A stretch of DNA of 37,203 bases from positions 1 through 37,203 of the forward strand of contig JACCZI010000031.1 in NCBI GenBank assembly GCA_013696015.1, written 5' to 3'. Origin of the DNA: Nocardioidaceae bacterium (GTDB lineage: Bacteria; Actinomycetota; Actinomycetes; Propionibacteriales; Nocardioidaceae). The notes under the pieces were generated by a model. That model was not told the origin of the DNA. It saw nothing but the letters and a program-made list of their open reading frames with translations, and did not search any database. Shown here one piece after another: positions 27,003 to 35,935 of the stretch. The translations under genes and the position numbers were made by a program. Position 1 is the first letter of the stretch. Each line of letters opens with the position of its first letter.

Positions 27003-30000
27003 ATGACCACCGCAGAGACCGCTCCCGGCCAGGGCGTCGGCTACCGGCCGGTACCGCCGCAGATCGACCTGCCCCAGCTCGAGCGCGACATCCTGGCCCT
27101 GTGGGCCGAGCAGGACACCTTCGCCCGCACACTGCAGCAGACCGCCGGTGCTCGCCGCTGGACGTTCTACGAAGGGCCCCCGACCGCCAACGGCGTCCCG
27201 GGCGTCCATCACGTCGAGGCCCGGGTCCTGAAGGACGTGTTCCCGCGTCTCAAGACCATGCAGGGCTACCACGTCGACCGCAAGGCCGGTTGGGACTGCC
27301 AGGGCCTGCACGTCGAGGTCGGCGTCGAGAAGGAGCTCGGCCTGTCCGGCAAGCAGCAGATCGAGGCGTACGGCATCGCTGCGTTCAACGCGCGCTGCCG
27401 TGCGTCGGTCGAGCGGCACGTCGACGCGTTCGAGGAGATGACCGAGCGGATGGCCTACTGGGTCGACATGTCCGCGGCGTACCGGACGATGGACCCCGCC
27501 TACATCGACAGTGTGTGGTGGTCGTTGAAGCAGATCTTCGACAAAGGGCTGCTCGTCGAGGACCAGCGCATCAGCCCGTACTGTCCCCGCTGCGAGACCG
27601 CGCTGTCCGACCATGAGCTCGGCCAGCCGGGTGCGTACGAAACGGTCGCCGATCCGTCGGTCTACGTCCGGCTGCCGCTGACCTCGGGTCCGCTGGCCGG
27701 GCGGGCTGCGCTGCTGGTGTGGACGACGACACCGTGGACACTGGTGTCCAACACCGCCGTGGCGGTGCATCCCGACGTCGAGTACACCGTGGTCACCGAC
27801 GGCTCGCAACGCCTCGTCGTCGCCGAACCCTTGCGTGAGCAGGTGCTGGGCGATCGCTGGGACGTCGAGCAGCGGCTGCGCGGTGTCGACATGGAGCGTT
27901 GGACGTACGAGCGCCCGTTCGACCTGGTCGACATTCCCGCACCCGCCCACTACGTCGTGCTGGCCACCTACGTCACGACCGCGGACGGCACCGGGCTGGT
28001 GCATCAGGCCCCCGCATTCGGGGCCGACGACCTCGCCGTGGCCCGGGCCTACGGGCTGCCCGTGGTCAACCCGGTCCGAGCGGACGGGCACTTCGCGGAC
28101 GAGGTGCCACTGGTCGGCGGGCAGTTCTTCAAACATGCCGACACCGACCTGATCAACGACCTGGACCGTCGCGGTCGGCTGCTGCGACATGAGACCTACG
28201 AGCACTCCTACCCGCATTGCTGGCGATGCCACACGCCGCTGATGTACTACGCCATGCCGTCGTGGTACATCCGGACGACGCAGGTCAAGGATGCGTTGCT
28301 CCGCGAGAACGAACGCACGGCGTGGTACCCGGACACGATCAAGTGGGGTCGTTACGGGGACTGGCTGCACAACAACGTCGACTGGTCGCTGTCACGATCG
28401 CGTTACTGGGGCACGCCGCTGCCGATCTGGCGCTGCCCCGACGGGCATCTGACGTGCGTCGGGTCACGCACCGAGCTCGCAGGCTTGTCGGGGACCATGC
28501 TCGACGACCCCCATCGGCCGTTCGTCGACGAGGTGACGTTTTCGTGCCCGGAGTGCGGCGAGCCGGCGCGACGTGTGCCCGAGCTCATCGATGCGTGGTA
28601 CGACTCCGGCTCGATGCCCTTTGCTCAGTGGGGCTACCCGACCCTCGACGGATCGGAGGACGAGCTGGACCGGGCGTACCCCGCGCAGTTCATCTGCGAG
28701 GCGATCGACCAGACCCGCGGCTGGTTCTACTCGCTGATGGCGATCGGAACGCTGGTGTTCGACCGGTCCGCGTACGAGAACGTCGTCTGCGTCGGCCACA
28801 TCGTCGCGGAGGACGGCCGCAAGATGTCGAAGCACCTCGGCAACATCCTGGAGCCGATGCCGCTGATGGAGCGCCATGGGGCGGACGCGCTGCGGTGGTT
28901 CATGGCCTGTGCCGGGTCCCCGTGGTCATCCCGCCGTGTCGGACACACTGTGTTGCAGGAGATCGTGCGCAAGGTGCTGCTGACGTACTGGAACACGGTG
29001 GCGTTCCACGTTCTCTACGCCCGCACCGCGGGCTGGACGCCCGCCTCCGGTGCAGCACCCCCCGTCGGTCAACGCCCGGTGCTCGATCGCTGGCTGGCCG
29101 GGCGCACCTCGGTGCTCGTGCGCGAGGTGACCGCGGCGATGGAGGGCTTCGACACCCAGCGGGCGGGCAGCCTGCTCGCCGACTTCATCGACGACCTGTC
29201 GAACTGGTACGTGCGTCGGTCGCGACGGCGCTTCTGGAACGGCGACGTCGCCGCACTCGCCACGCTGCACGAGACGGTGGAGGTGCTGACCCGCCTGCTG
29301 GCACCGCTCACGCCGTTCGTGACCGAACGGGTGTGGCAGGACGCGGTGCGTTGTGTGGACCCGGCTGCTGCGGACTCGGTTCACCTGGCGACCTGGCCCG
29401 AGCCGGACGAGACCCTGGTCGACGACGAGCTCGACGCCCAGGTACGGCTGGCCCGTCGCCTGGTCGAGCTCGGACGAGCCGCGCGGGCGGAGGCCAAGGT
29501 GCGCAACCGGCAACCGCTGCGCCGGGCGCTGATCGGCTCCAGCGGGTGGACGGCGCTGTCCCCCGAGCTGCGCGCGGACGTCGCGGCCGAGCTCAACGTC
29601 GGCTCGGTGGAGTCACTGGCCGCGGCCGACGGGGACCTCGTCGAGCACTCCGCCAAAGGCAACTATCGAGCGCTCGGCCGGCGCTTCGGGAAGCAGACGC
29701 CGACGGTCGCTGCCGCCATCGCCGCCGCCGACGCGGGGGCGCTGGCCGCCGGGCTGACCGCCGGCCGGGCGAGCGTCGAGGTCGACGGTCAACAGGTCGC
29801 GCTGATCCCGGAGGAGGTCATCGTCTCCGAGCGTCCGCGCGAGGGCTGGTCGGTGGTGAACGAGCACGGCGAGACCGTGGCCCTCGACCTCGAGATGACT
29901 CCGGATCTGGTCCGTGCCGGCCTCGCTCGCGAAGCGGTCCGGCTGGTCCAGGAGGCCCGCAAGACAAGTGGTTTCGACGTCAGTGACCGGATCGAGCTGT

Positions 30001-30182
30001 GGTGGGAAGCCGACGGCGAGCTGGCGCAGGCACTCACCGAACATGAGCAGCTGCTTGCGGACGAGGTGCTCGCCACCGCGGTCACCGTCGGCCGGCCGAA
30101 CGACGCCTCGTTGCCCGCTCACGGCGACACCGATCTCCACCTCACGTTATGGATTCGTCGCCCGGCCACACCGGCGGAATGA
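27003..30182 (+). CDS. ileS: Isoleucyl-tRNA synthetase (IleRS2 type)
   Basis: Charges tRNA-Ile. The 1059-residue class Ia synthetase is of the long, eukaryote-like IleRS2 type usual in actinobacteria. The first signature, normally HxGH, reads GVHH at residues 67-70 (NGVPGVHHVEAR). The second signature KMSKH is at 607-611. The editing domain is present (about 180-390; VWTTTPWTLVSNTA, DGTGLVHQAPAFGADD). The WYIRTTQ, SRSRYWGTPLPIW and CEAIDQTRGWFYSLM segments and the anticodon-binding domain (FIDDLSNWYVRRSRRRFW) follow. The C-terminal extension ends near RRPATPAE. ATG at 27003 has GGAGG 6 nt upstream, which is sequestered by the T-box leader. The altered signature is discussed under findings. 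Confidence 0.98.
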   Translation: MTTAETAPGQGVGYRPVPPQIDLPQLERDILALWAEQDTFARTLQQTAGARRWTFYEGPPTANGVPGVHHVEARVLKDVFPRLKTMQGYHVDRKAGWDCQGLHVEVGVEKELGLSGKQQIEAYGIAAFNARCRASVERHVDAFEEMTERMAYWVDMSAAYRTMDPAYIDSVWWSLKQIFDKGLLVEDQRISPYCPRCETALSDHELGQPGAYETVADPSVYVRLPLTSGPLAGRAALLVWTTTPWTLVSNTAVAVHPDVEYTVVTDGSQRLVVAEPLREQVLGDRWDVEQRLRGVDMERWTYERPFDLVDIPAPAHYVVLATYVTTADGTGLVHQAPAFGADDLAVARAYGLPVVNPVRADGHFADEVPLVGGQFFKHADTDLINDLDRRGRLLRHETYEHSYPHCWRCHTPLMYYAMPSWYIRTTQVKDALLRENERTAWYPDTIKWGRYGDWLHNNVDWSLSRSRYWGTPLPIWRCPDGHLTCVGSRTELAGLSGTMLDDPHRPFVDEVTFSCPECGEPARRVPELIDAWYDSGSMPFAQWGYPTLDGSEDELDRAYPAQFICEAIDQTRGWFYSLMAIGTLVFDRSAYENVVCVGHIVAEDGRKMSKHLGNILEPMPLMERHGADALRWFMACAGSPWSSRRVGHTVLQEIVRKVLLTYWNTVAFHVLYARTAGWTPASGAAPPVGQRPVLDRWLAGRTSVLVREVTAAMEGFDTQRAGSLLADFIDDLSNWYVRRSRRRFWNGDVAALATLHETVEVLTRLLAPLTPFVTERVWQDAVRCVDPAAADSVHLATWPEPDETLVDDELDAQVRLARRLVELGRAARAEAKVRNRQPLRRALIGSSGWTALSPELRADVAAELNVGSVESLAAADGDLVEHSAKGNYRALGRRFGKQTPTVAAAIAAADAGALAAGLTAGRASVEVDGQQVALIPEEVIVSERPREGWSVVNEHGETVALDLEMTPDLVRAGLAREAVRLVQEARKTSGFDVSDRIELWWEADGELAQALTEHEQLLADEVLATAVTVGRPNDASLPAHGDTDLHLTLWIRRPATPAE

Positions 30183-30424
30183 CGTAGCAAAAGGGCCAGA
30201 TCGAGGGCCGGCGGCGATGAGGTCCGATGCGTACCTCCGTGGGCTCCTCCACCTCCGCAGAGCACGAGTCGCTCCCCCCAGTCGAAGCAGGCGTGCTCGA
30301 GCGAGAAGACGAGCCGCACACCCGACACGAGCGACCCCCATCGCAATGTCGATCGACTCGACCCGCTCCGCGCGGCGGGAGGGGCAATGTCGTCGCCCCG
30401 CCGGCAATCTCATCCGGCGCACGA

Positions 30425-30450
30425 ACGGCCGCCCCCTTCGGGACGGCCGT
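30425..30450 (-). terminator. Hairpin terminator after divIVA
   Basis: A GC-rich inverted repeat: seven base pairs ACGGCCG/CGGCCGT, an inner CCC/GGG stem and a small loop. It starts 19 bp after the divIVA stop. It has no U tract, as is common in actinobacteria. It could also serve ileS read-through from the other side. Confidence 0.6.
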
Positions 30451-30469
30451 CGCGGTTGTCCGGACTGGG

Positions 30470-31219
30470 TCAGCGCTTCTCGTCTTCCCCGAGCAGCGAG
30501 TGGAGGCGGCGCGGGCTGTGCTCGGAGTCGCCTCCGGGCAGCGGAGCGGCAACCGTCTGCTCCCCCTCGAGCTGGGCGAGCTGGCTCTTGAGGTAGCTCT
30601 GCAGCCGGCTGCGGTACTCGCGCTCGAACGAGCGCAGGCGGTCGACCTCTCGGGACAGCCTGTCCCGCTCCTTCTCGAGGTCGCCCAGGAGCTGCTGACG
30701 GCGCTCGGCGGTCTCGGTGTCGAGCTTCTCGGCCCGCATGTGGGCGTCCGACTCGAGCCGGTCAGCCTTGCCGCGGGCTTCGTTCTCGGTGCGCTCGGCG
30801 CCGGTGCGGGCCTCGGCCAAGATCTGGTCGGCCTGGTCCTTGGCCTCGCCCACCAGCTCGTCGGCGTTGCGGGTAGCCAGCTCGAGCAACCGCGCAGCCG
30901 CACCGGACACTTCGCCGATCGTGGCCGGGGCCGCGACGGCGGCCGGTGCGGCGACGGTTTCGGGCGCCGGGGGCGGGGTGGCCTCGACTACCGCAGCCGG
31001 ACGAGGCTGCTCGACCGGGCGCTGCGGGGCGGCAGGGGCGGAGCTCGTCGACGACGCCGCGGTCAGCTTGGAGCGCAAGTCGTCGTTCTCGGCGGCGAGC
31101 CGCTCCAACTCCGTCTCGACCTCGTCGAGGAACTGGTCCACCTCTCCCATGTCGTAACCCTCACGAAGACGAACGGGAGTGAAACGCTTGTTGCGCACGG
31201 CCTCCGGCGTCAGTGGCAT
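30470..31219 (-). CDS. divIVA: DivIVA/Wag31 polar growth protein
   Basis: A 249-residue coiled-coil protein that marks curved membrane at poles and directs apical growth in actinobacteria. The conserved N-terminal lipid-binding domain is PLTPEAVRNKRFTPVRLREGYDMGEVDQFLDEVE (about 1-60), then a first coiled coil (LERLAAENDDLRSKL). A Pro/Ala linker (about 77-105) is followed by a long second coiled coil with heptad Glu/Arg/Ala patterns (about 112-225), and a short acidic tail ends GEDEKR. The ATG at 31219 has GAGGTGAT 3-10 nt upstream. It is the last gene of the division cluster; a 92-bp gap to yggT leaves room for its own promoter. Confidence 0.96.
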   Translation of the reverse strand: MPLTPEAVRNKRFTPVRLREGYDMGEVDQFLDEVETELERLAAENDDLRSKLTAASSTSSAPAAPQRPVEQPRPAAVVEATPPPAPETVAAPAAVAAPATIGEVSGAAARLLELATRNADELVGEAKDQADQILAEARTGAERTENEARGKADRLESDAHMRAEKLDTETAERRQQLLGDLEKERDRLSREVDRLRSFEREYRSRLQSYLKSQLAQLEGEQTVAAPLPGGDSEHSPRRLHSLLGEDEKR

Positions 31220-31311
31220 CAGATCACCTCAGAATCGAGTGCGGGCAGTATCCGAGTCGGCCCCACGTTATCGCTACCGGTACCCCGTCCGGCAACCGGC
31301 AAATCGACCTG

Positions 31312-31605
31312 TCACCCGAAGAAGACCAGCCCGTTCAGGATCTGTAGAAGGTAGATGGCGACGAACAGCACGACCGGGGAAAGGTCCAGGGCGACCATGC
31401 CGAGCCGCAACGGGGGCAGTACCCGGCGGACCGCCCGAAGCGGAGGGTCGGTGACGGAGTAGATGGCCACACACAGGACGAGAATGGGGCCCCTGGGCCG
31501 CCAGGACCGCGACAGCATCTGCACCCAGTCGAGCACGATGCGGGCGATCAGGATCAACAGGCAAGCCCACAGGACGAAGCCGATGACTTCGCCGGCAAGA
31601 CGCAT
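31312..31605 (-). CDS. YggT-family membrane protein
   Basis: A 97-residue protein of the YggT (YlmG) family: two hydrophobic helices (about 6-26 and 77-95) flanking a basic loop with SVTDPPLRAVRRVLPPLRLG, the family hallmark. It is found beside sepF in Gram-positive bacteria and cyanobacteria, with a suspected role in division or membrane organisation. The ATG at 31605 is 3 nt after the sepF stop. Confidence 0.93.
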   Translation of the reverse strand: MRLAGEVIGFVLWACLLILIARIVLDWVQMLSRSWRPRGPILVLCVAIYSVTDPPLRAVRRVLPPLRLGMVALDLSPVVLFVAIYLLQILNGLVFFG

Positions 31606-31608
31606 ATG

Positions 31609-32088
31609 TCAACTCTGGTTGAAGAAGCCGCCTTCGGCGATGCGCTGCTTGTCCTCGGCAGCGACCGAGACGTTAGGTGGGGACAGCAAGAACACCTTGT
31701 TGGTGACGCGCTCAATCGTACCGTGCACCGCGAAGACCAGGCCGGCGGCGAAGTCGACGAGCCGCTTGGCGTCGTTGTCGTCCATCTCCGAGAGGTTCAT
31801 GATCACCGGGATGCCCTCCCGGAACTGCTCTCCGATCGTCCGGGCCTCGTTGTAGGTCCGCGGGTGCAGCGTCGTGATCCGCGACAACTCGGCGGAGCGG
31901 ACCGGTGTCGGCGCCGTACGCCGGCGCTCCGCCAGCTGCGTCACCGACGAGCCGGAGGCGACATGCGCCTCGCGCACCGGACGGGTCTCACGAGCGGCGG
32001 TGTCGTGGGCGTCGTAGTCATCATCGAAGCGTTCGGTGTCCTCGAGCAGCCCTAGGTACACACCAACCTTGCGCATCGCGCCAGCCAT
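31609..32088 (-). CDS. sepF: Cell division protein SepF
   Basis: SepF anchors FtsZ to the membrane and bundles it. The 159-residue protein starts with an amphipathic membrane-binding segment [17 protein letters not shown], then an acidic and variable linker. The conserved beta-alpha domain is [47 protein letters not shown], followed by the beta strand with [12 protein letters not shown]. The ATG at 32088 has GGAGG about 10 nt upstream; the open frame 21 codons longer is not conserved in character. Confidence 0.96.
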   Translation of the reverse strand: MAGAMRKVGVYLGLLEDTERFDDDYDAHDTAARETRPVREAHVASGSSVTQLAERRRTAPTPVRSAELSRITTLHPRTYNEARTIGEQFREGIPVIMNLSEMDDNDAKRLVDFAAGLVFAVHGTIERVTNKVFLLSPPNVSVAAEDKQRIAEGGFFNQS

Positions 32089-32150
32089 GGGCTCTCGACC
32101 TCCGGTTGCCTCATTGCCGCGCAGGGCGGTTGCTCTGCGCGACCCTGACA

Positions 32151-32852
32151 TTACCTGTTCGGAGGCCGCTCACCGAGGATCGCGCGGCCTATCCGTACGT
32201 GTGTCGCACCTACTGCTACGGCCGCCTCGAGGTCGCCGCTCATGCCGGCCGAGACGGCCAGCGCGGTGGGGTGGGCGGCCTGGACCGAGGCGGCGACCTC
32301 GGCTAGCCGGGCGTAGGCCCGTGCCGGGTCAGCGGCCAGCGGCGCGACTGCCATGACGCCGCGCAGTCGCAACGCCTCGGCCGCCGCGATTTGGTCGGTC
32401 AGCGCGGGCACCTCGTCGACCTTCGCCCCGGAGCGGCTGTCGGCTGCCCCAGGCGGATCGAGGCTGACCTGCACCAGGCAGTCGAGGTGTCGGCCGGCCC
32501 GGGAGGCACCGTCTGCCAGAGCGTCGACCAGCCGCTCCCGGTCGACCGAGTGCACCAGGTCGGCGTAGCCGGCAACGGCCCGCGCCTTGTTGGTCTGCAG
32601 CCCTCCGACGAAGTGCCAGGTCAGCGGCGCCGCCACCGCCGCCGCCTTGTCACGCGCCTCGGGGTGGCGGTTCTCACCGACGTCGGTCACCCCGAGCTCG
32701 GCCAGCAGCTGCACGTCGGCTGCCGGAAACGTCTTCGTGACCACCACCAGTGTGATCGAGGTGGGGCTCCGCCCGGCCGCCTGCGCGGCTGCCTCGATAC
32801 GGCGTCCGACGCTGGCCAGGCCCGCTGCCAGCTGGTCGCGCCGGGTGCTCAC
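32151..32852 (-). CDS. YggS-type PLP homeostasis protein
   Basis: A PLP-binding protein (YggS/YlmE/PROSC family) that keeps free PLP low and affects amino-acid balance. At 233 residues it has the family length. The PLP-lysine is in [50 protein letters not shown] and [28 protein letters not shown] are all family motifs. The GTG at 32852 overlaps the pgeF stop as GTGA. The upstream open frame is shadow of pgeF. Confidence 0.95.
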   Translation of the reverse strand: MSTRRDQLAAGLASVGRRIEAAAQAAGRSPTSITLVVVTKTFPAADVQLLAELGVTDVGENRHPEARDKAAAVAAPLTWHFVGGLQTNKARAVAGYADLVHSVDRERLVDALADGASRAGRHLDCLVQVSLDPPGAADSRSGAKVDEVPALTDQIAAAEALRLRGVMAVAPLAADPARAYARLAEVAASVQAAHPTALAVSAGMSGDLEAAVAVGATHVRIGRAILGERPPNR

Positions 32853-33580
32853 GAGCGGAGCTGCGCCGTGCCGCCGAGCCGGCCGGAGCGCTTCCCCTGC
32901 CGTCGGTAGGAGAAGAGGTCGACATTCTCGTACGTGCACGTCGCGACCTGCGCTGCGACGTCGATGACGTCGATGCCCTCTGCGGCCAGCTGTGCCGCGA
33001 CACCGGCGCCGATGTCGAGACCGGGAGTCCCTCGTCCGGTCGTCGCCCATGCTTGCGGGACCACGCGCGCCACCTCGTCCCGCATTGCGTGCGGCACCTC
33101 GTAGCAGCGACCGCAGATGCGCGGGCCGAGCCAGGCCGTGATGAGGCTTGCTCCCTCCCGGCGCATCGCCGCAGCGGTGGCGGCGACAATGCCGGCCACC
33201 ATTCCCTGGCGGCCGGCGTGGGCGACCGCTACGACCTCTGCCAGCGGGTCGGCGAGAACCAGCGGGACGCAGTCGGCTGCCCGGACCAGCAGCGTGAGCT
33301 CGGGCGTGCTCGTCACCAGCGCGTCCGCAACCGGAATGTCGTCGGGCACGGCGTTCAGCACAGCAACGTCGGCGCCTTTGACCTGGCTCATCCGAACGGT
33401 GCGTTCGGGCCGGGCATCGAGACCCCCGGCGAGTGCTGCGAAGTTGGACCTGACCCGCGCCGGGTCGTCGCCGTTGCTGGTGCCGAGGTTCAACGAGGAC
33501 CAGGGGCCCTCGCTGACACCTCCGTGACGGTCGGTGAACGAGATCTCGACGACACCCATGGAGTCGCGAAAGGCGAACAC
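32849..33580 (-). CDS. pgeF: PgeF/YfiH-type purine nucleoside phosphorylase or peptidoglycan editing factor
   Basis: A 243-residue protein of the YfiH/YlmD (DUF152) family, reported to act as a purine nucleoside phosphorylase or to correct peptidoglycan composition. Family motifs are SSLNLGTSNGDDP, ADCVPLVLADP with metal-binding Cys104, AVAHAGRQG with His121, and LGPRICGRCYEVP. The third expected ligand, the His of QVHG, is Lys68 here (MSQVKGADV). The GTG start at 33580 is directly after the ftsZ stop with no gap. It overlaps the yggS-like gene by 4 nt. Confidence 0.93.
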   Translation of the reverse strand: MFAFRDSMGVVEISFTDRHGGVSEGPWSSLNLGTSNGDDPARVRSNFAALAGGLDARPERTVRMSQVKGADVAVLNAVPDDIPVADALVTSTPELTLLVRAADCVPLVLADPLAEVVAVAHAGRQGMVAGIVAATAAAMRREGASLITAWLGPRICGRCYEVPHAMRDEVARVVPQAWATTGRGTPGLDIGAGVAAQLAAEGIDVIDVAAQVATCTYENVDLFSYRRQGKRSGRLGGTAQLRS

Positions 33581-34855
33581 CTACTTCAAGAAGTCCGGGA
33601 CATCGAGCTCGTCGTCGTCGAAGCGGACCGGACGTGGCTGGCGCGCCGGCTGCTGGGGCGCCTGCTGGGCCGGCGCCGAGACCGGCCCGGAACCCGGAGC
33701 GTTCCCAGGTGCCGGCGCGTTTGCACCGACCGGCACCGGCTGGGCCGGCATCCGAGGGCGAACGGGGTCCGGTTGCGGCGCCGGCGGGATCCGCTCCGGC
33801 TCCTGCCGCGCTGGCCTGGCCGCGCTCGCACCCTGAGGGCTCCCGGTCGGACGTTGTGGCGGACCTGAGTCCCGACGCAGCGCCGGCTGCCCGATGTCAC
33901 GCCGCTTGGGAGTCCCACCGTCGAAGCCTGCGGCGATCACCGTCACCCGGACCTCGTCGCCAAGGGCGTCGTCGATCACCGCGCCGAAGATGATGTTGGC
34001 CTCGGCGTGCGCGGCCTGGCTGACCAGAGCAGCCGCCTCGTTGATCTCGAAGAGGCCGAGGTCGGAGCCGCCGGCGATCGACAGCAGCACACCGTGCGCG
34101 CCGTCGATGGACGCCTCGAGCAGCGGGCTCGACACCGCCATCTCAGCCGCGGCCACGGCGCGCTCCTCACCGCGAGCGGAGCCGATGCCCATCAGCGCCG
34201 AACCAGCGTCGGACATCACCGACTTAACGTCGGCGAAGTCGAGGTTGATCAGGCCCGGCGTCGTGATCAGATCGGTGATCCCCGAGACGCCTTGCAGCAG
34301 CACCTGGTCGGCCTGCTTGAAGGCGTCCAGCACACTGACGCTGCGGTCGCTGATCGAGAGCAGCCGGTCGTTGGGGATGACGATGAGGGTGTCGACTTCC
34401 TCGCGCAGCGAGGCGATGCCGTCCTCCGCCTGGTTGGCCCGGCGACGTCCCTCGAACGAGAACGGTCGGGTGACCACACCGATCGTCAGGGCGCCGATCG
34501 AGCGGGCGATCCGGGCGACCACCGGCGCGCCGCCGGTGCCGGTCCCGCCGCCCTCGCCGGCGGTGACGAACACCATGTCGGCGCCCTTGATCACCTCTTC
34601 GATGTCATCGGCGTGATCCTCGGCAGCCCGGCTGCCGACGTCGGGGTTGGCCCCGGCACCCAGCCCTCGGGTCAGCTCGCGACCGATGTCGAGCTTGACG
34701 TCGGCGTCGCTCATCAGCAGCGCCTGCGCGTCGGTGTTGATGGCGATGAACTCCACGCCACGCAATCCGACCTCGATCATCCGGTTTACCGCGTTGACGC
34801 CGCCGCCACCGATGCCGACGACCTTGATAACCGCCAGATAGTTCTGCGCTGCCAC
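33581..34855 (-). CDS. ftsZ: Cell division protein FtsZ
   Basis: The tubulin-like GTPase that forms the Z-ring. The 424-residue protein begins [27 protein letters not shown]. The tubulin signature [12 protein letters not shown] is near residue 100, the T7 catalytic loop NLDFADVK near 203, and the second domain runs to about residue 312. A long Pro/Gln-rich linker (about 315-410) leads to the C-terminal FtsA/SepF-binding peptide [12 protein letters not shown]. SepF is encoded downstream. I chose GTG at 34855, because GGAAGG is about 9 nt upstream and the product starts like other FtsZ; the open frame 17 codons longer is not needed. Confidence 0.98.
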   Translation of the reverse strand: MAAQNYLAVIKVVGIGGGGVNAVNRMIEVGLRGVEFIAINTDAQALLMSDADVKLDIGRELTRGLGAGANPDVGSRAAEDHADDIEEVIKGADMVFVTAGEGGGTGTGGAPVVARIARSIGALTIGVVTRPFSFEGRRRANQAEDGIASLREEVDTLIVIPNDRLLSISDRSVSVLDAFKQADQVLLQGVSGITDLITTPGLINLDFADVKSVMSDAGSALMGIGSARGEERAVAAAEMAVSSPLLEASIDGAHGVLLSIAGGSDLGLFEINEAAALVSQAAHAEANIIFGAVIDDALGDEVRVTVIAAGFDGGTPKRRDIGQPALRRDSGPPQRPTGSPQGASAARPARQEPERIPPAPQPDPVRPRMPAQPVPVGANAPAPGNAPGSGPVSAPAQQAPQQPARQPRPVRFDDDELDVPDFLK

Positions 34856-35197
34856 GGCGCGCACCTTCCGTTTGATGTGGTGGCCGGCCCCTGGTGGGAG
34901 CGGCATCTGGACTCGGCTGTGCGGGGAAGGTCGTCGGTCTCCGTTTCCTCACCCTCAACTTGAGGGTTATAGTTATGTCAACCTAGCGACTGTGCAGCAA
35001 CGTAGGTCGGGAGCTCGCGAGGTTCAACGAGCGCGCGGGCGTGTCGCGCGCCGCATCTAAATAGTCAGGGCATGGCCGACCTTGTCAGCACGGCCCGCGC
35101 GCCGCCACCGGCGACCCTCACCTACGCCGTTCGGTGGTCGGCCAAGGCGTCGAGGTTTTGACGATTCCGATGTTGAGCTGGGGCCATGAGCGCGGCG
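34856..35197. other. 342-bp ftsZ upstream region, no gene
   Basis: The largest non-coding stretch without an obvious RNA in the window. It holds the ftsZ Shine-Dalgarno, the palindrome at 34951-34967, a TTGACA (minus, 34978-34983), and a possible 9-10 bp stem CCGCCACCG/CGGTGGTCGG (35102-35141) with a 21-nt loop that may end the ftsQ transcript. A 30-codon plus-strand frame at 35071 shows no recognisable protein. Local AT content is higher than in the flanks. Confidence 0.6.
34951..34967. promoter_or_regulatory. 17-bp perfect palindrome upstream of ftsZ
   Basis: ACCCTCAA-C-TTGAGGGT, eight perfect base pairs around one central base, about 100 bp before the ftsZ start, in an AT-rich patch. On the minus strand it is followed upstream by TTGACATAACTATAAC (34968-34983); on the plus strand it abuts TATAGT (34968-34973). 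Its form is typical of a MerR-family operator. A link to FtsR, a MerR-type activator of ftsZ in Corynebacterium, is inference from memory. Confidence 0.6.
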
Positions 35198-35935
35198 TCA
35201 GGACCGCGTGGTCGGCTGCTCGGGGACGCTCACGTCGTAGACGCGAGCCTCGATGTCCAGCAGCGCTGCGAGGACGTCGGCCTTGCGGGGCGAGGCATCT
35301 GCGCTCCCCCAGAGCACCTCGTCGCCGTCGCGCAAGGCGAGCACGATGGAGTCGATGCTGGACAGCTCGACGTGGTCGACCCGGCGGGCGATGCCCGGTT
35401 CCAGCGAGCTCACCACCTCGGCGACCTCCGCGAGGGCGGCGTCTCGACCTTCCGGGGCGAGGTTTTCCACGCGGACGAGCGGTAGCCGGTGTGGCGCCGA
35501 ACGCAGCCGGCGGAAGAGCACGCCCTCGTCGTCGATCGCGGTGTAGGTGTCGCCCTCGACCACCACCGCGACCGCGGTGCTCTCCACCACCTCGATCCGC
35601 ACCCCATGCGGCCAGGCACGCCTGACGGTGGCCTCGGCGATACCGGGCACCTGCTCAAGCCGCTGCTCAGCCGCTGCGGTGTCGACCCGCGCCAGCGGTG
35701 TGTCGGGTGCGATCGCGGCCGCCTGCTCGACCTGTGCGCTACTGACGTGCTGCACCCCGCTGATGCGGACGTCGCGCACCCCGAGCCAGGTGGAGACGAG
35801 CATGACCCAGGTCGCGAACGCCACCAGGGCGAGCCCGGCCACGGCTCCGAGCAGCCAGCGCATGGCATGCAGCCGGCTCACCAGCCGCCGCCGGAGGAAG
35901 TGGTCACGCGACGTCTCAGGCCGGATCTCAGGCAT
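35198..35935 (-). CDS. ftsQ: Cell division protein FtsQ
   Basis: A bitopic divisome protein that links early and late division proteins. The 245-residue protein has a basic cytoplasmic N-terminus (1-25), one membrane helix (about 26-49; WLLGAVAGLALVAFATWVML), then the POTRA domain starting WLGVRDVRISGVQHVSSAQVEQ and the FtsQ beta domain (EQVPGIAEATVRRAWPHGVRIEVVE). The tail ends in a VYDVSVPEQP strand. ATG at 35935 overlaps the murC stop by 8 nt. Confidence 0.96.
   Translation of the reverse strand: MPEIRPETSRDHFLRRRLVSRLHAMRWLLGAVAGLALVAFATWVMLVSTWLGVRDVRISGVQHVSSAQVEQAAAIAPDTPLARVDTAAAEQRLEQVPGIAEATVRRAWPHGVRIEVVESTAVAVVVEGDTYTAIDDEGVLFRRLRSAPHRLPLVRVENLAPEGRDAALAEVAEVVSSLEPGIARRVDHVELSSIDSIVLALRDGDEVLWGSADASPRKADVLAALLDIEARVYDVSVPEQPTTRS

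Noticed and set aside
26511-28370. 619-codon minus-strand open frame opposite ileS
   Set aside because: Antisense to an unmistakable synthetase and to the T-box; no recognisable domain.
30147-30422. 91-codon minus-strand open frame before the divIVA terminator
   Set aside because: Arginine-rich with no family features, and it overlaps the end of ileS.
33187-33240. HAGRQG instead of the enterobacterial HAGWRG in PgeF
   Set aside because: Replacement of W-R is usual in actinobacterial members, so it is not odd by itself.
35071-35160. 30-codon plus-strand frame upstream of ftsZ
   Set aside because: No Shine-Dalgarno and no recognisable content.
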